In this document: positions 51,601-60,491 of the stretch, piece after piece | Layout: each line of letters opens with the position of its first letter | How positions within the stretch are numbered: the stretch's first letter is position 1 | DNA from: Streptomyces sp. CB03234 | GTDB taxonomy: Bacteria > Actinomycetota > Actinomycetes > Streptomycetales > Streptomycetaceae | Assembly: GCF_001905885.1 (NCBI RefSeq) | Contig: NZ_LIYH01000010.1 | Span: 111,782-175,781 of the forward strand | Length of the DNA: 64,000 nt | Reading direction: 5' to 3' | Made by a program: the position numbers and the translations under genes | The notes under the pieces: generated by a model | The model's input: only the letters and a program-made list of their open reading frames with translations | Told to the model about the DNA's origin: nothing | The model's database searches: none

Positions 51601-52942
51601 CGTCCGCGTACCACCGCGCGCTGTCCTTGGGCGTACGGCGCTGCGACGCGAAGTCCACGTGCACGATGCCGAACCGCTTGCCGTAGCCGTACGCCCACTC
51701 GAAGTTGTCCAGCAACGACCACAGGAAGTAGCCCCGTACGTCCACCCCGTCCGCGAGCGCCCGGTGCACCGCCGCCAGGTGCGCGTGCAGGTAGTCGACC
51801 CGCTCCGGGTCATGGACGTCACCCGACGGGTCGGCGTAGTCGTCGTACGCCGCGCCGTTCTCCGTCACCATCAGCGGTACGCCGGGCAGCTCGTCCCGCA
51901 GCCGCGTCAGCAGCTCGTACAGGCCGTCCGCGTCCACCGGCCAGTCCATCGCGGTACGCGGACCCGGCGCCGGTACGAAACGGACGTGCGGCTCGGCGCC
52001 CGGCCACGGCGACGGGGACTCGGACGTACCCGCCGCGACGACCGTGGGGGAGTAGTAGTTGATGCCCAGCGAGTCGACCGGCGTGGCGATCACCTCCAGA
52101 TCGCCTTCCCGGACGAACGACCAGTCCGTCAGCGCGGCCGTGTCCTCCACCAGGTCCGCCGGGAGACGCCCGTGGAAGACCGGGTCCAGGAAGAGCCGGT
52201 TGCCCAGCGCGTCGACACGCCGCGCCGCCTCCCGGTCCTCGGCGGAGCCCGAAAGGGCGCGCACCGCGTGCAGGTTGAGCGTCAGCGACACCTCCGCCGA
52301 CGACGGCAGGGCGTCACGGAGCACCCGAACGGCCCGCCCGTGCGCCAGGTTCAGGTGGTGCGCGGCCCGCAGCGCGGCCACCGGGTCCGTACGGCCCGGG
52401 GCGTGCACCCCCGAGGCGTACCCCAGGAACGCCGCGCACCACGGCTCGTTGAGCGTCGTCCACGTGGCGACCCGGTCGCCCAGCGCGTCCGCCACCAGCC
52501 CGGCGTACGCGGCGAACCGCTCGGCCGTCTCCCGGTGCGGCCAGCCCCCAGCAGCCTCCAGCTCCTGCGGCAGGTCCCAGTGGTACAGGGTGACGACCGG
52601 CCGGATGTCGGCGGCCAGCAGCTCGTCCGTGAGCCGCCGATAGAAGTCCAGCCCCTTCTGCACCGCAGGGCCCCGCCCCGTCGGCTGCACCCGCGGCCAC
52701 GCCACCGAGAACCGGTAGTCCGTCACGCCCAGGTCCTTCATCAGGGCGACGTCCTCGGCCATCCGGTGGTAGTGGTCGGCGGCGATGTCACCGGTGTCGC
52801 CGTTGCGGACCGCGCCCGGCGTACGGCTGAAGGTGTCCCAGATGGACGGCGTCCGGCCGTCCTCGTCGGCGGCACCCTCGATCTGGTACGCGGCGGTGGC
52901 CGTGCCCCAGCGGAAACCGGCCGGGAACGTGAGCTCGGTCAT
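51563..52942 (-). CDS. GH1 family beta-glucosidase
   Basis: 459 residues, cytoplasmic (no signal). GH1 motifs: FRWGTATAAYQIEGA, DYRFSVAWPRVQP, the acid/base Glu166 in TLNEPW, the nucleophile Glu361 in VTENGAAY, and WSLLDNFEWAYGYGKRFG. It should hydrolyse beta-glucosides brought in by the ABC importer genes just upstream on the same strand, here probably laminari-oligosaccharides given the GH81 gene in the same regulon. Start ATG 52942, 35 bp after the permease gene, with GGAG upstream. Confidence 0.95.
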   Translation of the reverse strand: MTELTFPAGFRWGTATAAYQIEGAADEDGRTPSIWDTFSRTPGAVRNGDTGDIAADHYHRMAEDVALMKDLGVTDYRFSVAWPRVQPTGRGPAVQKGLDFYRRLTDELLAADIRPVVTLYHWDLPQELEAAGGWPHRETAERFAAYAGLVADALGDRVATWTTLNEPWCAAFLGYASGVHAPGRTDPVAALRAAHHLNLAHGRAVRVLRDALPSSAEVSLTLNLHAVRALSGSAEDREAARRVDALGNRLFLDPVFHGRLPADLVEDTAALTDWSFVREGDLEVIATPVDSLGINYYSPTVVAAGTSESPSPWPGAEPHVRFVPAPGPRTAMDWPVDADGLYELLTRLRDELPGVPLMVTENGAAYDDYADPSGDVHDPERVDYLHAHLAAVHRALADGVDVRGYFLWSLLDNFEWAYGYGKRFGIVHVDFASQRRTPKDSARWYADVIARGGLRALPG

Positions 52943-52977
52943 GAGACTCCCAACGGAAGACGGAGGAAAAGGGGCAA

Positions 52978-53817
52978 TCAGCCCTTGACGGCGCCCTGCA
53001 TGATCCCGCCGACGATCTGCCGGCCCAGCAGGCCGAACACCAGCAGCACCGGGAGCGTGCCCAGCAGCGTGCCCGCCATGATCACCGACTGGTCGTGGAC
53101 GTAACCGCCACCGAGCTGCCGCAGCGCGACCTGCACGGTCGGGTTCTGCGAGGACAGCGCGACGATCGGCCAGAAGAAGTCGTTCCAGGCCGCCATGAAG
53201 GTCAGCAGACCCAGCACCGCCATCCCCGGCCGGGCGATCGGAACGACGATCGACCAGAAGATCCGCGCGGAGGAGGCGCCGTCCACGCGCGCCGCCTCGA
53301 TCAGCTCGTCCGGCAGCGCCTGCACCAGGAACTGCCGCATGAAGAACACCCCGAACGCCGACACCAGCCCGGGCAGGATCACCGACTGGAGCTGGTTCAC
53401 CCACTCCAGCTCCGCGATCAGCATGAACAGCGGGATCACCCCCAGCTGCGGCGGGATCATCATCGTCCCCACCGTGACCGCGAGCAGCGCGCCCCGGCCA
53501 CGGAACCGCAGTTTGGCGAAGGCGAACCCGGCGAGGGTGCAGCACAGCACCGTGCCGACGGTGATGGAGCCGGAGACGATCAACGAATTGACCAGGGCCC
53601 TGCCGATGTCCGCCTCCTCCATCACGGCCTCGAAGTTCCGCATCAGGTTCGGGCCGGGAATGAGGGACGGGGGCACCTTCGCCAGGTCGGCGTTGGAGCG
53701 GCTGGCGGCGACGATCGTCCAGTAGAACGGGAAGGCCGACACCAGGACGGCGACGACGAGGATCGCGTACGCGACCCTGCCGCCGTGCAGGGTGCGCCCG
53801 GCGCGCCGTACGGTCAT
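52978..53817 (-). CDS. Sugar ABC transporter permease (MalG type)
   Basis: 279 residues. N-terminal helix VAYAILVVAVLVSAFPFYWTI, then a canonical EAA loop ELIEAARVDGASSARIFWSIVVPIARPGMA that contacts the ATPase. Six helices predicted. Partner of the adjacent MalF-type permease; the start overlaps its stop (ATGA at 53814-53817). As is common for Streptomyces CUT1 importers, the ATPase is not in the operon and is presumably the shared MsiK elsewhere (knowledge of the genus; not visible here). Confidence 0.94.
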   Translation of the reverse strand: MTVRRAGRTLHGGRVAYAILVVAVLVSAFPFYWTIVAASRSNADLAKVPPSLIPGPNLMRNFEAVMEEADIGRALVNSLIVSGSITVGTVLCCTLAGFAFAKLRFRGRGALLAVTVGTMMIPPQLGVIPLFMLIAELEWVNQLQSVILPGLVSAFGVFFMRQFLVQALPDELIEAARVDGASSARIFWSIVVPIARPGMAVLGLLTFMAAWNDFFWPIVALSSQNPTVQVALRQLGGGYVHDQSVIMAGTLLGTLPVLLVFGLLGRQIVGGIMQGAVKG

Positions 53818-54740
53818 CGGCCGGCCTCCTTGAGGGAACGCCGGCGCACGATCAGGGCGTTGACCCCGACGAGCACCAGGATCAGCAGGAACATCACCCA
53901 CGCGATGGCGGCGGCACGGCCCAGGTGGAAGAAGCCCCAGCCCTGCTCGTACATGTACAGCCCGAGGGTCTGGTACTGGTGCGAGATGCCGCCCGAGACC
54001 GACCCCTCGAACAGCAGCGGCTCACCGAAGAGCTGGGTGGCACCGATCGTCGACACGACGGCAGTGAAGACGATCGTCGGGCGCAGACCGGGCAGCGTGA
54101 CGTGGAAGAACTGCCGCCAGCGCGACGCCCCGTCCATCTCCGCCGCCTCGTACAGCTCGCTCGGGATGGACTGCATGCCCGCGAGGTAGATCAGCGCGTT
54201 GTAGCCGGTCCAGCGCCAGATGACGATCGTGGAGACGGCGATCTGGGAGGCGACGGTGTTCGTCTGCCAGTCGACCGGGTCGACGCCGGCCAGCCCCAGC
54301 GCGTAGTTGACGAGCCCGAAGTCGCGGCCGAAGAGCTGCGCGAACACCAGCGTCGCGGCGGCGACGGACGTGGCGTACGGCAGCAGCATCGCCGTACGGA
54401 AGAACGTCCGCCCGCGCAGCTTGTAGTTGAGCAGGTGGGCCAGGGCCAGCGCCATCACGAGCTGCGGGACCGTGGAGATGACCCCGATGGTGAAGGTGTT
54501 GCGCAGCGAGATCCAGAAGAACTCGTCGGTGAAGAGGGCCGCGTAGTTGCCGAGACCGCGCCACTCCATGTCGCCGGGCGTCTGGAGCTCGACGCGGTAG
54601 AGCGACACGAACGCCGTGTAGAGCAGTGGGAAGAGGCCGAAGGCGGCGAAGAGCGTGAAGAACGGGGCGATGTACGCGTACGGCGAGACGGCCCGCCATG
54701 CGCGGCGCGCCGTTCCTGCCGGAGCAGCGGTGAGGGTCAC
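53814..54740 (-). CDS. Sugar ABC transporter permease (MalF type)
   Basis: 308 residues. First helix PYAYIAPFFTLFAAFGLFPLLYTAFVSLYRV, EAA loop ELYEAAEMDGASRWRQFFHVTLPGLRPTI. Upstream of the MalG-type gene and 183 bp after the binding-protein gene, which together make one importer. The GC-rich 183-bp gap shows no promoter I trust, so it is probably co-transcribed. Confidence 0.94.
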   Translation of the reverse strand: MTLTAAPAGTARRAWRAVSPYAYIAPFFTLFAAFGLFPLLYTAFVSLYRVELQTPGDMEWRGLGNYAALFTDEFFWISLRNTFTIGVISTVPQLVMALALAHLLNYKLRGRTFFRTAMLLPYATSVAAATLVFAQLFGRDFGLVNYALGLAGVDPVDWQTNTVASQIAVSTIVIWRWTGYNALIYLAGMQSIPSELYEAAEMDGASRWRQFFHVTLPGLRPTIVFTAVVSTIGATQLFGEPLLFEGSVSGGISHQYQTLGLYMYEQGWGFFHLGRAAAIAWVMFLLILVLVGVNALIVRRRSLKEAGR

Positions 54741-54923
54741 TGTGCGGCCCTTCGGGGTCGGTACGGTCGTGGACGGTTGCGGCGGGTGCGGGGGTTCGCG
54801 CCGGTGGTGCGGTGCCGGGTGCGTGGCTCACGCCGGTGGCTGCCTCCCGGGGCCTGGGCCCGCCACGGAGCGGACCCCAGCGGCACGCCCCCGCGCCCCG
54901 GACGGCGCGCGCCCACCTCGGGG

Positions 54924-56225
54924 TCAGCCCGTGACGTTCTCGACGCCCTTCTTCGCGTTCGACCACGCCTTCTCCGGTGACGTCCCCTTCCGCTCCACCT
55001 CGCTCAGCGCGTTCGTGATCTGGTCGGCGACGTTCTTGTCGTGGACGCCCAGCACCTGAACGGGGGCCTCCTTGGCGGCGTCGCCGAAGATCCGGCCGAT
55101 CGGGGCGCCCGAGAAGTACGGGTCCTTGGCGTCGGCGACCCGGGCGATGGCACCGGTCGAGGAGGGGAAGTTGCCCTGCTTCTCGAAGAGCTTGGCCTGC
55201 TGCTCCGGCGCCGTGAGCCACTGGATCAGCTCGTACGCCTCCTTCTTGTGCTCGGCCGCGCGCGGCACGCTCAGGTACGAGCCGCCCCAGTTCCCGGCCC
55301 CACCCGGCAGCTTGGCGATGTCCCACTTGCCCTTGCCGGCCTCACCGGCCTGGCCCTTGATGTATCCGAGCATCCAGGCGGGGCAGGGGATCGTGGCGAA
55401 CGATCCGGCGGCGAAGGCCTGGTTCCACTGCGGGGACCACTGGTCCAGCTTGGCGCTCAGGCCATCGGCCGCCGCGCGCGTGGCGGCGTCCCAGGCCGCC
55501 TTGACGGCCGGGTTCGACTCGTAGATCAGCGTGCCGGAGGCGTCGTAGTACCGCTCCTCCTCCTGCCCGATCATGATCGTGAAGAGGCTGCCCACGCTGT
55601 CCAGCCAGGCGCTCTTGGCGGGTGCCTTGGCCTTGTACTGCTTGCCGAGCTCCAGGTAGCCGTCCCAGGTGGCCCACTTCTCGGCGAGTACGGTGCGGTC
55701 GGTCGGCAGGCCGGCCTGCCGGAGCAGGTCCGTGCGGTAGCACATCGCTTCGGGCCCGACGTCCGTGCCGAGGCCGAGGACACGGCCGTCCTTCGTGGTC
55801 GCCGCCGACCACTTGGCCTCGGCGAACTGGCCCTTGAGCTTGTCCGCCCCGTACCTGGTCAGGTCCTCGAACTTGTCCGCCTGCCGCTGTGTGACCGAGG
55901 CGATGCGCCCGACCTCGATCGCCTGGACGTCGGCGAGTCCGCCCCCGCCGGCGAGGCGGGTCTGGAGGGACTTCCAGTAGTCCTGCTCGTCCTCCGTGTC
56001 CGTCTGCTTGATCTTGATGCCGGGGTGCAGCTTCTCGTACTCGGCGTAGAGCCCCGCCTCCTTGTAGCCGAAGGAGCCGAAGAGGTCCACGGTGAGCGTG
56101 ACCGTGCCGTCGGACGCCTGGTCCGAGGCGCCGGATCCGCAGGCGGCGAGCAGTACCCCGGCGAGCGCGAGCGCACCGAGTCGGACGGTGGCCCTCCTGG
56201 CGGTGGCGGCTCGGGTGATGAGCAT
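54924..56225 (-). CDS. Extracellular sugar-binding lipoprotein of an ABC importer
   Basis: 433 residues. Lipobox LLAAC with Cys29 after a hydrophobic signal (ATVRLGALALAGV), so the mature protein is lipid-anchored outside the membrane. The rest is a CUT1 solute-binding protein (GTVTLTVDLFGSFGYKEAGLYAEYEKLHPGIKI ... WDIAKLPGGAGNWGGSYLSVPRAAEHKKEAYELIQWLTAPEQQ). Glucan oligosaccharide is the probable ligand, given the regulon. A perfect LacI box sits 75 bases upstream at 56300-56315. Confidence 0.94.
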   Translation of the reverse strand: MLITRAATARRATVRLGALALAGVLLAACGSGASDQASDGTVTLTVDLFGSFGYKEAGLYAEYEKLHPGIKIKQTDTEDEQDYWKSLQTRLAGGGGLADVQAIEVGRIASVTQRQADKFEDLTRYGADKLKGQFAEAKWSAATTKDGRVLGLGTDVGPEAMCYRTDLLRQAGLPTDRTVLAEKWATWDGYLELGKQYKAKAPAKSAWLDSVGSLFTIMIGQEEERYYDASGTLIYESNPAVKAAWDAATRAAADGLSAKLDQWSPQWNQAFAAGSFATIPCPAWMLGYIKGQAGEAGKGKWDIAKLPGGAGNWGGSYLSVPRAAEHKKEAYELIQWLTAPEQQAKLFEKQGNFPSSTGAIARVADAKDPYFSGAPIGRIFGDAAKEAPVQVLGVHDKNVADQITNALSEVERKGTSPEKAWSNAKKGVENVTG

Positions 56226-56299
56226 GGGAAGCCTCCTTGGCTTCGGCGGGGAGCGGCGGCGGTTCAGGGCGGTCCCAGGGTTCTGGCGCCGGAAGGTGT

Positions 56300-56315
56300 C
56301 TGAGAGCGCTCTCAG
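56300..56315. promoter_or_regulatory. LacI-family operator in front of the sugar-binding protein gene
   Basis: CTGAGAGCGCTCTCAG, a perfect 16-bp palindrome with the central CG typical of LacI-family sites. The same core occurs at 56465 and 60408. Confidence 0.8.
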
Positions 56316-56426
56316 CGAACTGCCCTGGAGCGTGCCGCGCCTACCCGTCCCCCGTCAAGACTCGAACGCATAACGGCCGTCGATGCCGTTCACGCCCCCA
56401 GCAACTTCCCTACGCGTCACCTGTAT

Positions 56427-56456
56427 TGACAGTCACGTTTCAGGAGTTTTACGTTC
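56427..56456 (+). promoter_or_regulatory. Promoter of the GH81 glucanase gene
   Basis: -35 TTGACA (56427-56432), 18-bp spacer, -10 TACGTT (56451-56456). Predicted start near 56463, directly in front of the LacI box at 56465-56478. Confidence 0.6.
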
Positions 56457-56464
56457 CTGGGCAC

Positions 56465-56478
56465 CTGAGAGCGCTCTC
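56465..56478. promoter_or_regulatory. LacI-family operator in front of the GH81 gene
   Basis: CTGAGAGCGCTCTC; the 12-bp core GAGAGCGCTCTC is a perfect palindrome. It lies at the predicted transcription start, 36 bases before ATG 56514, a position suited to repression. Confidence 0.8.
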
Positions 56479-56513
56479 GCGGCGCACTCCCGCCATCCAT
56501 TCGAGGTGCCGAC

Positions 56514-59288
56514 ATGCCATCCCCCCGCACCCGACCAGCCGCACTGCTCCTCGTCACCACCATGGCCGCCCTCGGCCTCACCGCGACCACCGCCACGCCC
56601 GCCACGGCCGCCACCGTCCCCGTCGGAGCCGGCAGCTACTCCGACACCCGTCCCCCCGGAACCTCCGGCCCCACCACCAACACCGGCACCCCCGTCACCC
56701 CCAAGCTCACCCCCGCCGCCCAGGGCAAGCCGGTGCCCACCAACGACTGGTGGTCCTCGCTCGCCTTCCAGCGGTACGGCGACAACCCCTGGTCCACCCC
56801 CATGTACGGCCACCCGCTCACCTACCAGGCCACCGCCGCCGGCCTCGACATCGGCTACCCGACCACCCCCGCGATCGTCGGCGACGGCCGACAGTACGAG
56901 TACGCCCACAAGCGCGACCTCACCCTCGGCCTGACCGGCCTCAACTCGCCGGACACCAAGGCCGACGCCTGGTCGGACTGGACCGTCACCCCCTACTGGT
57001 CGGACGGCGCCCGCACTCTCCGTACGACCATCGGCCACGGCATGCCGTTCGTGTACGCCAAGGGCACGGGCGGCGACGCGCGGATCACCACCGCCGCCGC
57101 CCCGGCCGTCTTCGCCGACCAGGGCAACGTCCTCGGCATCACCGTCGCCGGCCACCACTACGCCCTGTTCGCCCCCACGGGCACCGACTGGACGGTCTCC
57201 GGCTCCACGCTGACGGCCGGGCTCGGCGGCAAGGACTACTTCTCGCTCGCTGTCCTGCCGTCGCCGGACGCGCTGGCCACGTACCGGAAGTACGCCTACA
57301 GCTTCGTCACCGGCTCGAAAGTGGCCTGGAGCTCCACCGGAGGAACGGTCAGGGCCACCTACACCCTCACCACCCAGGCCCAGGAGGGCAGCGAGACCGG
57401 CACCCTCCAGGCCCTCTACCGGCACCAGTGGCTCAACACCACGGACGCGCTGACCCCGTACACGTACGTCTCACCACGCGGCACCATGAAGGTCCGCGAG
57501 TCCACCACCTTCTCCACCGGACAGCGGGCCCCCGCCGTGCTGCCCGGGCTGCCGAAGGCGGGCGGCGTCGACGCGGCCCGGCTGCGCGGCTACCTGAACG
57601 AGGCCGCGAACGCCGCCGACCCCTTCTCCGGCGCCACCGACACGTACTGGACCGGCAAGGCCCTCGGCCGTCTCGCCCAGCTTGTCCCCCTGGCCGACCA
57701 GATCGGCGAGACCGCGACCCGCGACACGCTCATCGGCCTGCTCAAAGGGCGGCTCCAGGACTGGTTCACGGCCGGCGGCGCCAACGAGTTCTCGTACGAC
57801 CGGACCTGGAAGACCCTCACCGGCTACCCCGCCTCGTACGGCAGCGACACCGAGCTCAACGACCACCACTTCCACTACTCCTACTACGTCTACGCGGCGG
57901 CGATCGTCGCCCAGTACGACCCGGCCTGGGCCGCCGACTCGGCGTGGGGCGGCATGGTCAGGACGCTCGTACGCGATGCCGCCAACCCCAGCCGCACCGA
58001 CACCGCCTTCCCCTTCCTGCGCGGCTTCGACGTGTACGCCGGCCACAGCTGGGCCTCCGGCCACCAGGGCTTCGCCGCCGGCAACAACCAGGAGTCGTCC
58101 TCCGAGTCCACCAACCTCAGCGCGGGCCTGGTCCTGTGGGGCTCGGCCACCGGGGACACCGCCCTGCGTGACCTGGGCACGTACCTGCTGACCACCGAGT
58201 CCGAGGCCATCGCCCAGTACTGGTTCGACGCCGACCAGCAGGTCTTCCCGGCCTCCTTCGGGCACGACACCGCCGGCATGGTGTGGGGGAGCGGCGCCGC
58301 CTACGCCACCTGGTGGACCGCGAATCCCGAGGAGATCCACGGGATAAACGTCCTGCCGGTCACCGGAGGTTCCCTGCACCTGGGCGGCGAGAAGGCGGCG
58401 ATCCGGCGCAACATCGCCGAGATGGAGCGGGAGAACGGCGGCCCGGCCGTCGAATGGCGCGACATCCTCTGGGAGTTCCAGTCACTGGCCGACCCCGCCG
58501 CCGCCAAGGCGAAGTGGGACGCCGGCCACGCCTCGTACACCCCCGAGGCGGGCGAGTCCAAGGCGCACACGTACCACTGGCTCGCCACGATGGACGCGCT
58601 CGGCGCGCCCGACGCCACCGTCACCGGTGACATCCCGACGTCGGCCGTCTTCAGCAAGGGCACGGTACGTACGTACGCGGCCCACAACCACGGCTCCACC
58701 GCCCGCACGGTGACCTTCTCCGACGGTGCGAAGCTCACCGTCCCGGCGCGTTCGACCGCCACGGGGACGGGCACGGGCGGCGACCCCGGCCCCGACCCCG
58801 TCCCCGGAACCGGCGACACCTTCCAGCTCCGCACCGGCGGTACCCTCACCACGGCGACCGGCGCGGCGGCGGGCAGCGACACCATCGCCTCGGCGGGCGG
58901 CACGAACCACGACGGCACCCCGTACCAGCCGCTGGTGTACGAGGCCAGGGGCGTCAACGGCACGCTCAAGGCGGGCGGCTCCACCGCCTTCCGGCTCCAG
59001 GTCGACGCGGGCACCACGGTGGGGCTGGGCCAGCAGGCGCGGGTCGCCTACGACCTGACCGGCGACGGGACCTTCGAGCGGACGGAGACGTACCACTACT
59101 TCGCGACCGACCCGGTGACCGGCTGGGAGGAGTACAGCCAGGCGCGCGGGCTGAAGTCGGCGACGGGCGCGCTGGGCGACCTGAGGGGCGGCACCGTACG
59201 CCTGGAGGTGTGGCACGCCATCGGCAACGGCACGGCCAGGCTCCAGACGGGCACGGACCGGTCCGTGCTGGTCATCCCGTACGGCTAG
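56514..59288 (+). CDS. Secreted GH81 endo-beta-1,3-glucanase with C-terminal carbohydrate-binding module
   Basis: 924 residues. Signal peptide about 1-32 (AALLLVTTMAALGLTATTATPATAA). The GH81 catalytic region spans about 40-720: PTNDWWSSLAFQRYGDNPWSTPMYGHPLTY, DHHFHYSYYVYAAAI and the catalytic NNQESSSESTNLSAGLVLW. After a Gly/Pro linker (GDPGPDPVPGTGD) the last 145 residues form a beta-rich domain (TFQLRTGGTLTTATG ... GTARLQTGTDRSVLVIPYG) that resembles CBM56, a beta-1,3-glucan binder (inference). The enzyme cuts fungal or algal beta-1,3-glucan outside the cell. A promoter and LacI box lie immediately upstream. Confidence 0.94.
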   Translation: MPSPRTRPAALLLVTTMAALGLTATTATPATAATVPVGAGSYSDTRPPGTSGPTTNTGTPVTPKLTPAAQGKPVPTNDWWSSLAFQRYGDNPWSTPMYGHPLTYQATAAGLDIGYPTTPAIVGDGRQYEYAHKRDLTLGLTGLNSPDTKADAWSDWTVTPYWSDGARTLRTTIGHGMPFVYAKGTGGDARITTAAAPAVFADQGNVLGITVAGHHYALFAPTGTDWTVSGSTLTAGLGGKDYFSLAVLPSPDALATYRKYAYSFVTGSKVAWSSTGGTVRATYTLTTQAQEGSETGTLQALYRHQWLNTTDALTPYTYVSPRGTMKVRESTTFSTGQRAPAVLPGLPKAGGVDAARLRGYLNEAANAADPFSGATDTYWTGKALGRLAQLVPLADQIGETATRDTLIGLLKGRLQDWFTAGGANEFSYDRTWKTLTGYPASYGSDTELNDHHFHYSYYVYAAAIVAQYDPAWAADSAWGGMVRTLVRDAANPSRTDTAFPFLRGFDVYAGHSWASGHQGFAAGNNQESSSESTNLSAGLVLWGSATGDTALRDLGTYLLTTESEAIAQYWFDADQQVFPASFGHDTAGMVWGSGAAYATWWTANPEEIHGINVLPVTGGSLHLGGEKAAIRRNIAEMERENGGPAVEWRDILWEFQSLADPAAAKAKWDAGHASYTPEAGESKAHTYHWLATMDALGAPDATVTGDIPTSAVFSKGTVRTYAAHNHGSTARTVTFSDGAKLTVPARSTATGTGTGGDPGPDPVPGTGDTFQLRTGGTLTTATGAAAGSDTIASAGGTNHDGTPYQPLVYEARGVNGTLKAGGSTAFRLQVDAGTTVGLGQQARVAYDLTGDGTFERTETYHYFATDPVTGWEEYSQARGLKSATGALGDLRGGTVRLEVWHAIGNGTARLQTGTDRSVLVIPYG

Positions 59289-60343
59289 GCCGACGCCCGT
59301 CGCACCAGTTCCGTAGGAGTGATCACCGAGCCCGGGGCGCTGCCCGCTCCGGGCTCGGCCTCCTGGCCGTTCAGGACACGCATCAGCAGCCGGACCATGA
59401 GCCGACCCATGCCCTCGATGTCCTGGCGGACCGTCGTCAGGGGCGGATCGGTGGCCTCCGCGATGGACGTCATGTCGTCGAAGCCGACCAGCGCCACGTC
59501 CTCCGGCACCCGCAGCCCGCGCTCGCGCAGCACTCGCAGCGCACCCGACGCCATCAGGTCGTTGGCGGCGAACACGGCGTCCAGGTCCGGACGCCGCTCC
59601 AGCAGCTCCGCCATGGCGCGCGCCCCGCTCTCCTCCGTGAAGTCGCCCTGTGCGACGAGCCCGGGGCCGGCGTCCAGCAGGACGTCCCGGTAACCGTCCA
59701 TCCGGTCCATCGCGGACGTCTGGTCGCGCGGGCCGGCGATGTGCGCCACGCGCTCACGGCCCAGCGCCAGCAGGTGCCGTACGGCTTCCCGGGCGCCGCC
59801 CCGGTTGTCCGCGTCCACGTACGGCACGGCGAGGCCGGCCGTCGCGCCCGGCCAGCCCGGCCGCCCGCCGAACACCGCCGGCACCTGCACCCGCCGGATG
59901 ATCGCGGGCAGCTCGTCGTCGTTGTGCACGGAGAAGGCGAGCGCCCCGTCGACATGGCCCCCGCCCAGATACCGGCCGATCCGGTCGTAGTCGCCCGGTC
60001 CCTCGACCCACAGCAGCACCAGCTGCGAGTCGTGCGCGGTCAGCTCACGGCTGATGCCCCGCACCTGCTGCTCGAAGAAGGGGTCGGAGAACACCCGGAA
60101 CTCCGGCTCGGCGATGATCACCGCCACCGCGCCGTTGCGCCGGGTCACCAGGGTGCGCGCCGCGTGGTTGGGGATGTAGCCCAGCTCCTCGACCGCCCGG
60201 CGCACCTTGTCCACCAGCGGCTGGCGGACCCCGGCGCCACCGTTCACGACGCGCGAGACCGTCGCCCGCGAGACCCCGGCGTGGGCCGCGACGGCTTCCA
60301 GGGTGGGGCGGGAGCCGGGGGCCGGATCGGGCATGGGGGACAA
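59285..60343 (-). CDS. LacI-family transcriptional regulator of the glucan regulon
   Basis: 352 residues from TTG 60343, which has GAGGAG 5 bases upstream; ATG 60334 is an alternative giving 349. The HTH is PTLEAVAAHAGVSRATVSRVVNGGAGVRQPLVDKVRRAVEELGYIPNHAARTL; the periplasmic-binding-protein-like part has the usual VFAANDLMASGALRVLRERGLRVPEDVALVGFDDM and LTTVRQ. A box identical to those at the importer and GH81 promoters lies 65 bases upstream, so it probably represses itself and both units. The inducer should be a beta-glucan oligosaccharide (inference, by analogy with CebR and cellobiose). Its stop overlaps the GH81 stop region by 4 bp. Confidence 0.93.
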   Translation of the reverse strand: MSPMPDPAPGSRPTLEAVAAHAGVSRATVSRVVNGGAGVRQPLVDKVRRAVEELGYIPNHAARTLVTRRNGAVAVIIAEPEFRVFSDPFFEQQVRGISRELTAHDSQLVLLWVEGPGDYDRIGRYLGGGHVDGALAFSVHNDDELPAIIRRVQVPAVFGGRPGWPGATAGLAVPYVDADNRGGAREAVRHLLALGRERVAHIAGPRDQTSAMDRMDGYRDVLLDAGPGLVAQGDFTEESGARAMAELLERRPDLDAVFAANDLMASGALRVLRERGLRVPEDVALVGFDDMTSIAEATDPPLTTVRQDIEGMGRLMVRLLMRVLNGQEAEPGAGSAPGSVITPTELVRRASA

Positions 60344-60407
60344 GAGTGCTCCTCGGCGGCGCGGCGGAACCTGTGTACAGGAGCAGGGTAACCGGTCCGC
60401 CGATCTC

Positions 60408-60421
60408 CTGAGAGCGCTCTC
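60408..60421. promoter_or_regulatory. LacI-family operator upstream of the lacI gene
   Basis: CTGAGAGCGCTCTC, the same 14 bases as at 56465 and as the first 14 at 56300. On the minus strand a -10-like TACCCT (60385-60390) is 17-18 bp away, so the box would overlap the -35 region. Confidence 0.75.
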
Positions 60422-60491
60422 TTCCCTGTCTCTGACTCTGCGGAAGGCCGCCGCCATGAAGCGCGGGGCGGCGACCTTCCGGCGAACCCGA

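Noticed and set aside
56341..56375. A GTTCGAGTC string on the minus strand resembling a tRNA T-loop
   Set aside because: No acceptor stem, anticodon arm or D-loop can be folded around it; it is part of the promoter region of the sugar-binding protein gene.
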